Assembly (NCBI GenBank): GCA_002422985.1
Contig: DITZ01000065.1
Location: forward strand, 5,587-26,009
DNA length: 20,423 nt
Origin: Sphingomonadales bacterium UBA6171
GTDB lineage: Bacteria > Pseudomonadota > Alphaproteobacteria > Sphingomonadales > Sphingomonadaceae
Direction of reading: 5' to 3'
The notes under the pieces were generated by a model. That model was given only the letters and a program-made list of their open reading frames with translations. It was not told the DNA's origin and made no database searches. Within the stretch, counting starts at the first letter, position 1. Every line of letters starts with the position of its first letter. Position numbers and translations under genes: made by a program. This document shows, one piece after another, positions 1 through 7,586 of the stretch.

Positions 1-2927
1 CCGCCCTCGCCCGGCTTGGCACCCTGCGCCACCTTGATTTCAATTTCGCTCGCCGCGTTCAGATATTCCGCCGTCACGCCAAAGCGGCCGGATGCGATCT
101 GCTTGATATTGCTGTTGGCATTGTCGCCATTGGCATAGGGCTTGAAGCGCGACGCATCCTCGCCGCCCTCGCCGCTCACCGCCTTGGCGCCGATGCGGTT
201 CATCGCGATCGCCAGCGTCTCATGGGCTTCGGGTGAAAGCGCCCCCAGGCTCATCCCCGGCGTCACAAAGCGTTTGCGGATTTCCGAGATGCTTTCCACC
301 TCGTCGACCGGCACCGGCTTGGCGGCAAAGTTAAATTCCAGCAGATCGCGCAGATAGATGGGCGGCAGCCGCCGCACGGCCTCCGAAAATTTGCGATACT
401 GGCTGTAGCTGTCGTTCGCCACCGCCTCCTGCAGGGTGTGGATGATGCCGGCCTGCCAGGCGTGCGGCTCGCCACCCGCCCGATAGCGATAGATGCCGCC
501 CACCGGCAGCGCGATCGCGGCTTCGTCCCACGCCTTTTCATGCCGCAGCCGGGCATTCTGGAACAGCGATCCATAGCCCTCGCCGGAAATCTTCGCCGGC
601 ATGCCGGGGAAGAAATCATTCACCAGCGCGCGCGAAAGCCCCACCGCTTCGAAATTATAGCCGCCACGATAGGAGGAGATGACCGAAATCCCCATCTTGG
701 ACATGATTTTCAACAGCCCGCCGTCCACCGCAACGCGATAGCGCGCCACGCAGTCGGCCAGCGTCATCGCGCCGAACAGCCCGCGCGCATGCCGGTCGGC
801 AATCGCCTTTTCCGTCAGCCAGGCGTTCACCGTGGTTGCGCCCACGCCCACCAGCACCGCGAAATAATGCGTATCCAGACATTCGGACGAGCGCACATTG
901 ATGGAGGCAAAGGTCCGCAGCCCCTTGCGCACCAGATGCGTGTGCACGCCCGCGGCCGCCAGAATCATCGTCACGCCCGCCCGTTCAGACGACTGGTTCT
1001 CGTCCGTCAGGAACAGCTGCGTCGCGCCGGAGCGCACGGCGTCCTCCGCCTCGCGCCGCACGCGGGCAATCGCCGCCTTCAGCCCGTCCGGCCCGTCGGC
1101 AATGGCAAAGCTGCAATCAATCTCGGCCGACGCTTTCCCGAAATGCGCCTTCAGCGCATCCCATTCGCCATTGGTCAGCACCGGGCTTTCCAGCACCATC
1201 ACGCCCTTCTGGCGGCCGGTTGAGTCCAGAATATTGCCATGATTGCCAAAGCGCGTCTTCAGGCTCATCACCCGGCTCTCGCGCAGCGCGTCGATCGGCG
1301 GGTTCGTCACCTGGCTGAAATTCTGCCGGAAGAAATGGCTCATGCAGCGCGCATTGTCGGAAATCACCGCCAGCGGCGTGTCATCCCCCATCGATCCGAT
1401 GGCTTCCTTGGCATCCTCCACCATGGGGGCGAGGATCAGCTCCATATCCTCCATCGTCATGCCGGCCGCGATCTGCAACCGCCGCAACTCGCCCGCCGGC
1501 AGCAGCGCGGTATCCGCCACCGAACCGCCAATGGCATCCTCCAGCGTGGTGAAATCGCCCACCCACTGTTCATAGGGGTGTGTGCCCGCCAGCCGGTCCT
1601 TCAGCGCCCGGTCGCGATAGAGCCGCCCCTCGCCCAGATCGACGCCGATCATCTGCCCCGGCCCCAGCCGGCCCTTGGCGACAACCGCCTCCTCCAGCAC
1701 CCACACCATGCCGGATTCCGATCCCACGATCAGCAGGCCGTCCGCCGTCTCGGTATAGCGCATCGGCCTCAGCGCGTTGCGGTCCATCCCGGCCACCACC
1801 CAGCGGCCATCGGTCATGGCCAGCGCCGCCGGCCCGTCCCACGGCTCCATCACGCTGGAGAAATAGGCATACATCGCCTTATGCTCGGGTGCCATGTCGG
1901 CATCCTTTGCCCAGGCTTCCGGCACCAGCATGGTCTTGGCGGTCGGCGCATCCTGCCCCGATCGCACAATCGCCTCGAACACCGCATCCAGCGCCGCGGT
2001 ATCCGAGCTGCCCGCCGGGATCAGCGGCTTGATATCCTCTGAATGTTCGCCAAAGCTCAGCGCCGCCATCTTGATTTCATGGCTTTTCATCCAGTTGGTA
2101 TTGCCCCGGATGGTGTTGATCTCGCCATTGTGCGCCAGGCAGCGGAACGGCTGCGCCAGCCACCATTGCGGGAAGGTGTTGGTGGAATAACGCTGGTGAT
2201 AGATGGCAAAGCGGCTCTCAAACCGCATATCCAGCAGGTCCGGATAGAAGATGGAGAGGCTCTCCGCCAGAAACAGCCCCTTGTAGATGATGGAACGGCA
2301 CGACAGCGAGCAGATATAGAAGCCCTGAATCTGCGCCTCGATCACCTTCTTTTCGATGCGCCGGCGCAGGATGTATAAATCCTTCTCGAACGCGGCGCGC
2401 GATTCCTCGCTGGTGTCAAGCGGCCCGGCGATCATGATCTGCTCGATTTCCGGCCGCAGCATCGCCGCCTTCTCGCCGATCACCGACACGTCCACCGGTA
2501 CCTGCCGCCAGCCATAGATGGTGTGGCCGAACGCGATGATTTCCGATTCCACGATGGTCCGGCAGCTTTCCTGTGCCGCCAGATCCGTGCGTGGCAGGAA
2601 GATCATCCCCACGCCCAGCAGATTGGCGCGCGGCGCATGGCCGGCACGCGAAATCGCCTCATGGAAAAAGGCCACCGGCAGGTCCAGATGAATGCCCGCG
2701 CCATCGCCGGTCTTGCCGTCCGCATCCACCGCGCCCCGGTGCCACACGGCCTTCAGCGCCGAAATGCCGGCCTCCACCACCCGCCGCGACGGCTTGCCAT
2801 CAATGGCGGCCACCATGCCCACGCCGCAGGCATCGCCCTCAAACTCCGGACGATACATGCCAACCCGCGCAATCCGCTCCCGCTCGGCCGCACTCACACC
2901 CATCAGCTGTTGCTCAACGGTCATCAT
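1..2927 (-). CDS. gltB: Glutamate synthase (GOGAT) large subunit, partial: C-terminal part lies beyond the left edge
   Basis: This is the large subunit of glutamate synthase, which hydrolyses glutamine and channels the ammonia to 2-oxoglutarate to make glutamate in the cytoplasm. About 975 of roughly 1500 residues are visible. The start ATG (2927) follows an AGGAG-type site in atcaggagac; a second ATG at 2924 is equally possible. A short propeptide precedes the nucleophile Cys34 in EFEGDACGVGM, the usual start of the mature class II amidotransferase domain. Other landmarks are WHRGAVDADGKTGDGAG, RFAIYHQRYSTNTFPQW and LAHNGEINTIRGN. The central domain follows, and the visible end (KVAQGAKPGEGG) is the start of the FMN-binding synthase domain. 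The gene lies 41 bases after the DUF2059 gene and two genes after gltD, so it is probably cotranscribed with them. The reading frame is open throughout; the iron-sulfur cysteines and the C-terminal beta-helix domain lie outside the window. Confidence 0.97.
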   Translation of the reverse strand, partial: MMTVEQQLMGVSAAERERIARVGMYRPEFEGDACGVGMVAAIDGKPSRRVVEAGISALKAVWHRGAVDADGKTGDGAGIHLDLPVAFFHEAISRAGHAPRANLLGVGMIFLPRTDLAAQESCRTIVESEIIAFGHTIYGWRQVPVDVSVIGEKAAMLRPEIEQIMIAGPLDTSEESRAAFEKDLYILRRRIEKKVIEAQIQGFYICSLSCRSIIYKGLFLAESLSIFYPDLLDMRFESRFAIYHQRYSTNTFPQWWLAQPFRCLAHNGEINTIRGNTNWMKSHEIKMAALSFGEHSEDIKPLIPAGSSDTAALDAVFEAIVRSGQDAPTAKTMLVPEAWAKDADMAPEHKAMYAYFSSVMEPWDGPAALAMTDGRWVVAGMDRNALRPMRYTETADGLLIVGSESGMVWVLEEAVVAKGRLGPGQMIGVDLGEGRLYRDRALKDRLAGTHPYEQWVGDFTTLEDAIGGSVADTALLPAGELRRLQIAAGMTMEDMELILAPMVEDAKEAIGSMGDDTPLAVISDNARCMSHFFRQNFSQVTNPPIDALRESRVMSLKTRFGNHGNILDSTGRQKGVMVLESPVLTNGEWDALKAHFGKASAEIDCSFAIADGPDGLKAAIARVRREAEDAVRSGATQLFLTDENQSSERAGVTMILAAAGVHTHLVRKGLRTFASINVRSSECLDTHYFAVLVGVGATTVNAWLTEKAIADRHARGLFGAMTLADCVARYRVAVDGGLLKIMSKMGISVISSYRGGYNFEAVGLSRALVNDFFPGMPAKISGEGYGSLFQNARLRHEKAWDEAAIALPVGGIYRYRAGGEPHAWQAGIIHTLQEAVANDSYSQYRKFSEAVRRLPPIYLRDLLEFNFAAKPVPVDEVESISEIRKRFVTPGMSLGALSPEAHETLAIAMNRIGAKAVSGEGGEDASRFKPYANGDNANSNIKQIASGRFGVTAEYLNAASEIEIKVAQGAKPGEG

Positions 2928-2968
2928 ATCGTCTCCTGATGCCGGGCCATGCCCGCACCATATGTCCT

Positions 2969-3550
2969 TCACTTCGGCGCGCCGTCGGCCTTGGGAAACA
3001 GCTTGCGCAACTCGGCCTGCACCTGCGGCGCCAGCGCCTTGTTCGCCGCCTCGATACGCGGACCAAATTGCGTCTGCATCTGCTGGCCGATACCGGCGGA
3101 AAGGCCGGGTTGCAGCACCAGCAGTTTCGCGCCCGTCGGCGTGCGGTAAAAGGCCGTCATCTGCCCCAGTTCCGCGACCGTGAAGGCCCTGGCATAGGCA
3201 TCAATCGTCGTCCGCCGCTGTGCCGCCTGCATCTCCGTAAAAATCGGTCCCAGCGCCTTGGCCTGCGCCGCGCCCATGCGGGCGATGGCGGCATTGAAGG
3301 CCGGCTGGTTCTTCGCCGCCTCGGTGCGGAACTGCGCATTGCTGCCCAGCATACCCCTTATCATCCGGCCCTCGCGGATCGCCGCTATCTGCTGATCCAG
3401 CATGGCTTTGGTTCTGGCCGGCGGCTGCAACACATCCACCAGCGACGTTGCGGCCGCCGTCTGCGCCGGCGTCTGCGCCATCGCCGGCGCGGCCAGCAGC
3501 ACCGGCACTGCCAGCAGCATCGTCAGGGCCGTCTTCACCGGCTGCATCAT
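2969..3550 (-). CDS. Secreted DUF2059-family protein between gltD and gltB
   Basis: This is a predicted exported protein of 193 residues with no known activity. I start it at ATG 3550, preceded by GGAAGG and overlapping the gltD stop as ATGA; a longer in-frame extension to 3667 lies wholly inside gltD and is rejected. Residues 1-25 form a signal peptide (MMQPVKTALTMLLAVPVLLA core, likely cleavage after AMA before QTP). The mature protein is alanine-rich and helical. A DUF2059-like segment lies around residues 115-170, with AYARAFTVAELGQMTAFYRT followed by PTGAKLL. DUF2059 proteins are small periplasmic proteins of unknown role. Its position inside the glutamate synthase operon suggests co-expression through translational coupling, not a demonstrated role in glutamate synthesis. 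The family assignment rests on this motif and the length. Confidence 0.82.
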   Translation of the reverse strand: MMQPVKTALTMLLAVPVLLAAPAMAQTPAQTAAATSLVDVLQPPARTKAMLDQQIAAIREGRMIRGMLGSNAQFRTEAAKNQPAFNAAIARMGAAQAKALGPIFTEMQAAQRRTTIDAYARAFTVAELGQMTAFYRTPTGAKLLVLQPGLSAGIGQQMQTQFGPRIEAANKALAPQVQAELRKLFPKADGAPK

Positions 3551-5043
3551 GCCGCCTTCCTTTCGCCGCGCAGCTTTTCGTCGCTGCGCACTTTGTCGCC
3601 GCTCACCCTGGCCTTCAGCCAGGCGTGCATCGCATCCGCCACATCGCGGCCCTCCCGAATGGCCCACACCACCAGGCTGGCGCCGCGCACAATATCGCCT
3701 GCCGCAAACACGCCCGGCAGATTGGTGGCAAGCGTGCGCGGATCGGTCCGCACCGTGCCCCAGCGCGTCACCGCCAGCTCGCCTGCCTCCCAGTCGTCCA
3801 CCAGATCTTCGGGGTCAAAGCCCAGCGCATTCACCACCAGGTCGGCGGGCAGGGTAAAGTCGCTGCCCGGCTCCGGTTCCGGCGCGCGCCGGCCGGAGGC
3901 ATCCGCCGCGCCCAGCCGCATGGCCACGGCGCGCACACTGCGCACCTGCCCGGCTTCATCGCCCACGGCCGCGCCCTCAAAGGCAAGCGGTGCCGCCAGC
4001 CACCGGAACGCCACGCCTTCCTCCCCGGCATTGGCCACCTCGCGCTGCGAACCCGGCATATTTGCCCGGTCCCGCCGATACATGCAGGTCACAGAGGCCG
4101 CACCCTGCCGCACGGCGGTGCGCACACAGTCCATCGCGGTGTCGCCGCCGCCCACCACCACCACATGCCGCCCGGCTGCATTCAGCACCCCCGAATCATA
4201 ATCCGGCACCGCATCGCCAAAGCCTTTGCGGTTGGACGCGATCAGATAGGAAAGCGCCGGCACCACACCCTTCAGCCCGCTGCCCGCCACACCCGCCGCC
4301 CGCGCCTTGTAAACGCCGGTGGCAATCAGCACCGCATCATGCCGCTCGCGCAGTGCGGCAAAGCTCAGGTCCGTCCCCACTTCCACATTCATGTGGAAAT
4401 GAATGCCGCCCGCCTCCAGCCGCTCCACCCGCCGCATCACCACCGGCTTCTCCAGCTTGAAGCCGGGAATGCCATAGGTCAGCAGCCCGCCGGCCCGATC
4501 ATGGCGGTCATATACATGCACTTCATAGCCCCGCACCCGCAGCTGCTCGGCTGCGGAAAGCCCCGCCGGCCCCGCGCCGATAATCCCCACCGATTGCCCG
4601 GACCGATCCGCCACCGGCAGCAGCGGCTCCACCCAGCCCTCTTTCCAGGCCGTGTCGGTGATATATTTCTCGATCGAGCCTATCGTCACCGACCCGTGCC
4701 CCGATTGTTCGATAACGCAATTGCCCTCGCACAGCCGGTCCTGCGGACAGATGCGCCCGCAAATCTCCGGCATGTTGGACGTGGCGTTGGACAGTTGATA
4801 CGCCTCCTGCAACCGGCCTTCCGCCGCCAGTTTCAGCCAGTCCGGAATATGGTTCTGCAATGGGCAATGCACCTGGCAGAAGGGCACGCCGCATTGCGAA
4901 CAGCGCGACGCCTGCTCCTCGGCCTTGGCCAGCAGATAGGTTTGGGAAATCTCGTCGAAATCCTGCGCGCGGGCCTTGGCTTTGCGCTTCTGCGGATAAT
5001 CCTGCTCCACATGGATGAAGCTCAGCATGCGCGTTTCAGCCAC
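3547..5043 (-). CDS. gltD: Glutamate synthase small (beta) subunit, NADPH-dependent
   Basis: This is the FAD and iron-sulfur subunit that passes electrons from NADPH to the large subunit GltB. I choose the GTG at 5043 as start (protein of 498 residues) because AGGAG lies 6 bases upstream and the protein then begins VAETRMLSFIHVEQDYPQ, the usual start in related proteins. The open frame extends upstream to 5229 but that part lacks family similarity. Cysteines 48, 51, 56 and 60 (CSQCGVPFCQVHC) and 95, 99, 105 and 109 (CGRICPQDRLCEGNC) are the iron-sulfur ligands. IIGAGPAGLSAAEQL (about 154-168) is the FAD-binding fold, VVVGGGDTAMDC is the NADPH-binding fold, and GVFAAGDIVRGASLV near the C-terminus is the second FAD contact. 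All key residues are present. The order gltD, DUF2059, gltB differs from the gltB-gltD order of E. coli. Confidence 0.97.
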   Translation of the reverse strand: MAETRMLSFIHVEQDYPQKRKAKARAQDFDEISQTYLLAKAEEQASRCSQCGVPFCQVHCPLQNHIPDWLKLAAEGRLQEAYQLSNATSNMPEICGRICPQDRLCEGNCVIEQSGHGSVTIGSIEKYITDTAWKEGWVEPLLPVADRSGQSVGIIGAGPAGLSAAEQLRVRGYEVHVYDRHDRAGGLLTYGIPGFKLEKPVVMRRVERLEAGGIHFHMNVEVGTDLSFAALRERHDAVLIATGVYKARAAGVAGSGLKGVVPALSYLIASNRKGFGDAVPDYDSGVLNAAGRHVVVVGGGDTAMDCVRTAVRQGAASVTCMYRRDRANMPGSQREVANAGEEGVAFRWLAAPLAFEGAAVGDEAGQVRSVRAVAMRLGAADASGRRAPEPEPGSDFTLPADLVVNALGFDPEDLVDDWEAGELAVTRWGTVRTDPRTLATNLPGVFAAGDIVRGASLVVWAIREGRDVADAMHAWLKARVSGDKVRSDEKLRGERKAA

Positions 5044-5236
5044 GGCAAACTCCTGTTCCTGCCCGGTGAAGGGCGAATGACAGCAACCCGCCATGGCGGG
5101 CGATTCGCAGCACGCCCTAGCAAGGAAAAAAGGGCAACACCAGACTATAGGTCCGATTTGATAACTATTCTGATACGTATCAGCCAAAACATGGCAGGTT
5201 CGCGAAATGCTCGCTGTAATTAGTACCAAAAAAATA
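5044..5236 (-). promoter_or_regulatory. Leader and probable promoter region of the gltD operon, with two 14-bp palindromes
   Basis: This 193-base region lies between uppP and gltD. Read on the minus strand it contains a perfect palindrome CTGATACGTATCAG (5170-5183), then a TATAGT hexamer (5149-5144) that could be a -10 box about 30 bases further on, then a second perfect palindrome CCCGCCATGGCGGG (5087-5100). The second palindrome is bracketed by complementary CGAAT (5074-5078) and ATTCG (5103-5107), so the leader RNA could fold into a hairpin about 30 bases before the GTG start. No good -35 match is seen at 16-18 bases from TATAGT, which would fit an activator-dependent promoter. Just after uppP there is an eight-T run on the minus strand without a strong GC stem. 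Confidence 0.45.
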
Positions 5237-6040
5237 CTATCGCATCAGCAGCCACAGCAGAGCCACCGAACCCAGCCCGATCCGATACCAGGCAAAGGGC
5301 GCAAAGCCATAGCGGCTCACAAAGCCCACCAGCCACCGCACCACCATCAGCGCCGACACAAAGGCCGTCACAAAGCCAATGGCAATCAATGTCATCTGGT
5401 CCGCCGCCAGCAGATCGCGCTCTTTGTACAGCGCATAGACCGTCGCCCCCAGCATCGTGGGCACCGCCAGGAAGAAGGAGAATTCCGCCGCGGTCCGGCG
5501 GTCCAGCCCCATCAGCAAGCCGCCCATGATCGTCGCGCCAGACCGGGAGACCCCCGGCACCATCGCCAGACACTGCACCACGCCCACGCCGGCCGCTGTC
5601 TTCCAGGGCATCGCCTCCACGCTCCCCGTTGCCACCGGCTTCACCGCCCGCTCGATAAACAGGATGGCGATCCCGCCCAGAATCAGCATGACCGCCACGG
5701 TCACCGGGCTTTCGATCAGCGCGCGGATGGCCGAATAGGCAAACACCCCCACGATCATCGCCGGCAGGAAGCCCAGGATAATGTTGCGCGTAAAGGCAAT
5801 CGCTCCCGCGTCGCGCTGCAACAGCCCCGCCGCCACCCCGATGAAACGCTGCCGATACACCACCAGCACCGCCATTATGGCCCCCAGCTGGATGGCGATC
5901 TTGAACGCTATCGATCCCTCGCCGGTGAATCCCAGCAGCTCCGCCCCCAATATCAGGTGCCCGGTGGAGGACACGGGCAGAAACTCGGTCAAGCCTTCCA
6001 GCAGGCCCAGCAGAAAGGCCTGCAACATCGCATTGTGCAT
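5237..6040 (-). CDS. uppP: Undecaprenyl-diphosphatase (UppP/BacA)
   Basis: This integral membrane enzyme dephosphorylates undecaprenyl diphosphate to recycle the lipid carrier for peptidoglycan and other envelope polymers; raised dosage gives bacitracin resistance in other bacteria. The protein has 267 residues, normal for the family. The ATG at 6040 follows an AAGGA site. Family signatures are EGLTEFLPVSSTGH (residues 15-28) and PGVSRSGAT (162-170), containing the conserved arginine of the active site. Several hydrophobic segments follow one another, for example IILGFLPAMIVGVFAY and VTVAVMLILGGIAILF. The gene starts 9 bases after the stop of the NDUFA9-like gene, so the two are probably cotranscribed. 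Confidence 0.97.
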   Translation of the reverse strand: MHNAMLQAFLLGLLEGLTEFLPVSSTGHLILGAELLGFTGEGSIAFKIAIQLGAIMAVLVVYRQRFIGVAAGLLQRDAGAIAFTRNIILGFLPAMIVGVFAYSAIRALIESPVTVAVMLILGGIAILFIERAVKPVATGSVEAMPWKTAAGVGVVQCLAMVPGVSRSGATIMGGLLMGLDRRTAAEFSFFLAVPTMLGATVYALYKERDLLAADQMTLIAIGFVTAFVSALMVVRWLVGFVSRYGFAPFAWYRIGLGSVALLWLLMR

Positions 6041-6049
6041 GGAAATTCC

Positions 6050-6976
6050 TTAAGCCTGCGCGGCGAATCGCCCACCCGTGCGATAGCGCGCCAGCCAGTC
6101 GCCCGCCACTGCGGCCATCGGCGTCGGCGCCACACCCAGGCTCTCCAGCCCCGGCAGCGCGGCAGCGGCAATATTATCCTTCTGCAACAGCCGATACTGA
6201 TCCGCGGTCAGCGGCGCGCCCGGCAGGAAGCCAAAGGCCGCCAGCGCCCGCCCGCCCAGCGCCGGCACATCCACCAGCGGCTTGTCCTGCCCGGCGGCTT
6301 GCGCGATCAGCGCCATGATGGCGTGCATGGTCAGCACTTCGGGCCCACCCAGTTCGAACGTCTCGCCCGGCCGATGCAGCGCCGCCGCAATCGCCGCCGC
6401 CACATCCTGCACAAACACCGGCTGGAAGCGCGTGTCAGCCGCAATCACCGGAATCGCCGGCACCAGCCCCATCATCGCCGCGAAGCGATTGGTGAAACGA
6501 TCCTCCGCCCCGAAAATCAGGCTCGGCCGCACGATGGCGGCCTGTGCGAAGGCCGCCCGCACGGCAGCCTCGCCTTCAGCCTTGGTCCGCGCATAGGCCG
6601 AATCCGATTTGGCATCCGCCCCGATGGCCGACACATGCACCAGCGCCGCCACCCCGGCCCGCGCAGCAGCGGCAGCCACGGCGCCGGCGCCACCGCGCTG
6701 CACATCGGCAAAGTGCTGCCCGCCTTTTTCATCCAGGATGCCCACCAGGTTCACGGCGGCATCCGCGCCATACATGGCCGCCAGGATAGAGCCGGGGGCC
6801 CGCACATCGCCCTGCACCAGCGAAATCTGCCCCACGTCGCCCAGCGTCCGCAGCCGCTGCGCCCGATTCGGATGGCGCGAAACCACCCGCACCCGCCAGC
6901 CGGCATGGGCCAGATGTTCAACCAGCGCAGCCCCGACAAATCCGGTGCCACCAACGAGCGTGATAAGGCGATCCAT
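6050..6976 (-). CDS. NDUFA9/complex I-like NAD(P)-binding protein (atypical short-chain dehydrogenase)
   Basis: This is an extended-type Rossmann protein resembling the complex I NDUFA9 subunit and related NAD-dependent epimerase/dehydratase proteins. The actual reaction is unknown. I start it at ATG 6976 (308 residues), which places the dinucleotide motif ITLVGGTGFVGAALVEHL at residues 5-22, as is normal; an in-frame extension upstream overlaps the tRNA-Leu gene on the opposite strand and is rejected. RVVSRHPNRAQRL is the segment after strand beta-2 that often selects NADP(H). VHVSAIGADAKSDSAYARTK contains the Ser and Tyr-x-x-x-Lys-like residues of the extended SDR fold. Downstream, RPSLIFGAEDRFTNRFA is typical of the NDUFA9-like group. 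No strong ribosome site is visible before the start. It leads into uppP with a 9-base gap. Confidence 0.85.
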   Translation of the reverse strand: MDRLITLVGGTGFVGAALVEHLAHAGWRVRVVSRHPNRAQRLRTLGDVGQISLVQGDVRAPGSILAAMYGADAAVNLVGILDEKGGQHFADVQRGGAGAVAAAAARAGVAALVHVSAIGADAKSDSAYARTKAEGEAAVRAAFAQAAIVRPSLIFGAEDRFTNRFAAMMGLVPAIPVIAADTRFQPVFVQDVAAAIAAALHRPGETFELGGPEVLTMHAIMALIAQAAGQDKPLVDVPALGGRALAAFGFLPGAPLTADQYRLLQKDNIAAAALPGLESLGVAPTPMAAVAGDWLARYRTGGRFAAQA

Positions 6977-7052
6977 GCCGAAAGCCCATAAACGCATCAC
7001 AGGAGCGTTGACAACCGCGAGCCAGCACCATAACAGCCGCCGCCTACCCCGT

Positions 7053-7139
7053 GCCCAGATGGCGGAATTGGTAGACGCACCAGCTTCAGGTGCTGGCGAT
7101 CGCAAGGTCGTGGAGGTTCGAGTCCTCTTCTGGGCACCA
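7053..7139 (+). tRNA. tRNA-Leu, anticodon CAG, CCA encoded
   Basis: The 87-base sequence folds as a class II tRNA. The acceptor stem is GCCCAGA (7053-7059) with TCTGGGC (7129-7135), followed by A and an encoded CCA (7137-7139). The anticodon stem CCAGC/GCTGG encloses the loop TTCAGGT, giving anticodon CAG (7087-7089), which reads CUG. The variable arm of about 15 bases (7097-7111) and the T arm GGAGG-TTCGAGT-CCTCT complete it. The gene faces the accessory region to its right, so its 3' end sits exactly at the boundary with the mobile-looking half of the window. Confidence 0.97.
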
Positions 7140-7163
7140 TTTCCCCGTTCGCGGAACCCCGCG

Positions 7164-7182
7164 ACAGGCTGAAAAAGCCTGT
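7164..7182 (+). terminator. Hairpin after tRNA-Leu, possible terminator
   Basis: ACAGGCT (7164-7170) and AGCCTGT (7176-7182) form a perfect 7-bp stem around the loop GAAAA, 24 bases after the tRNA. The downstream T content (attatcccgatttt) is weak, so termination is likely but not certain. Confidence 0.45.
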
Positions 7183-7227
7183 ATTATCCCGATTTTCCTT
7201 TGGAAATGTTCGCCTTCTACTGCTGAT

Positions 7228-7464
7228 GTTCGCCGGCAGCCGCTTCAGCTTGGCTTTCTTATCTGCCTGCGACGGCATTTTCCTGGCTTCGGATACCTCC
7301 GGCCCGCCGCCCTTCGACTTCCACTTGCAGGGCCTCGCACGGTGATGCCGTGCCGCCGGCAGCTATCGGCTTTCATCATGCCTGCCGCCCGCGCCTTCAC
7401 GATCGCGATGATCTGCGCACCGGCACCACCGGCCGGCGAAGCTGAAATCTGTGTCGCTTCAGCC
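7228..7464 (-). pseudogene. Decayed IS3-family transposase orfA remnant (IS407-like), frameshifted
   Basis: Two reading frames on the minus strand together recover an IS3-family OrfA helix-turn-helix protein. The first (down to about 7340) reads AQIIAIVKARAAGMM then KADSCRRHGI, matching the OrfA pattern QIIAIVKE-EAGM-ADVCRKHGI. The second, shifted by one base, reads KWKSKGGGPEVSEARKMPSQ then ADKKAKLKRLPAN, matching KWKAKYGGMEVSEARRLK-LE-ENAKLKKLLAD. The shift falls around 7330, where the YK of the expected FYKWK has been lost. An in-frame KRHRF just upstream may be the remains of the original start. No OrfB (DDE) part and no terminal repeats were found. The identification is by motif only. 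It is the main content of the 447-base stretch 7140-7586; I see no other gene there. Confidence 0.72.
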
Positions 7465-7586
7465 GTCCGCCCCATCGGGAAACGCACGTTGCTCAAAAAT
7501 GGTGCCAATCAGGGGGCTCGTCAGGCACCTGGTTGATGATCATTGTGGCTGGGATAATTATGCGCTTCCTGCCCGCGCCTTTTCTG

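Noticed and set aside
3551..3667. Upstream in-frame extension of the DUF2059 gene
   Set aside because: The extension would lie inside gltD and would bury the signal peptide; the ATG at 3550 has a ribosome site and an ATGA overlap.
438..5223. Long plus-strand open frames (for example 438-1223, 2573-4201, 3448-5223) opposite gltB, the DUF2059 gene and gltD
   Set aside because: They are rich in Arg, His, Pro and Ala, have no family motifs, and mirror well-supported minus-strand genes; this is expected antisense opening in high-GC DNA.
5044..5229. Upstream in-frame extension of gltD
   Set aside because: It is Cys-rich without family similarity and covers the likely promoter; the GTG at 5043 has AGGAG at ideal spacing.
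5207..6991. A 594-residue plus-strand open frame
   Set aside because: It lies wholly opposite uppP and the NDUFA9-like gene, has the composition of an antisense shadow (His, Arg, Gln rich), and no recognisable domain.
7053..7139. tRNA 3' end as a confirmed att site
   Set aside because: No second copy of the tRNA 3' segment and no integrase gene could be found in the window, so an attachment site is only a hypothesis.
6997..7278. A 93-residue minus-strand frame containing RRGLEPPRPCDRQHLKLVRL
   Set aside because: It is the complement of the tRNA-Leu gene, a well-known source of false protein calls; its first residues only add the tail of the IS3 remnant.
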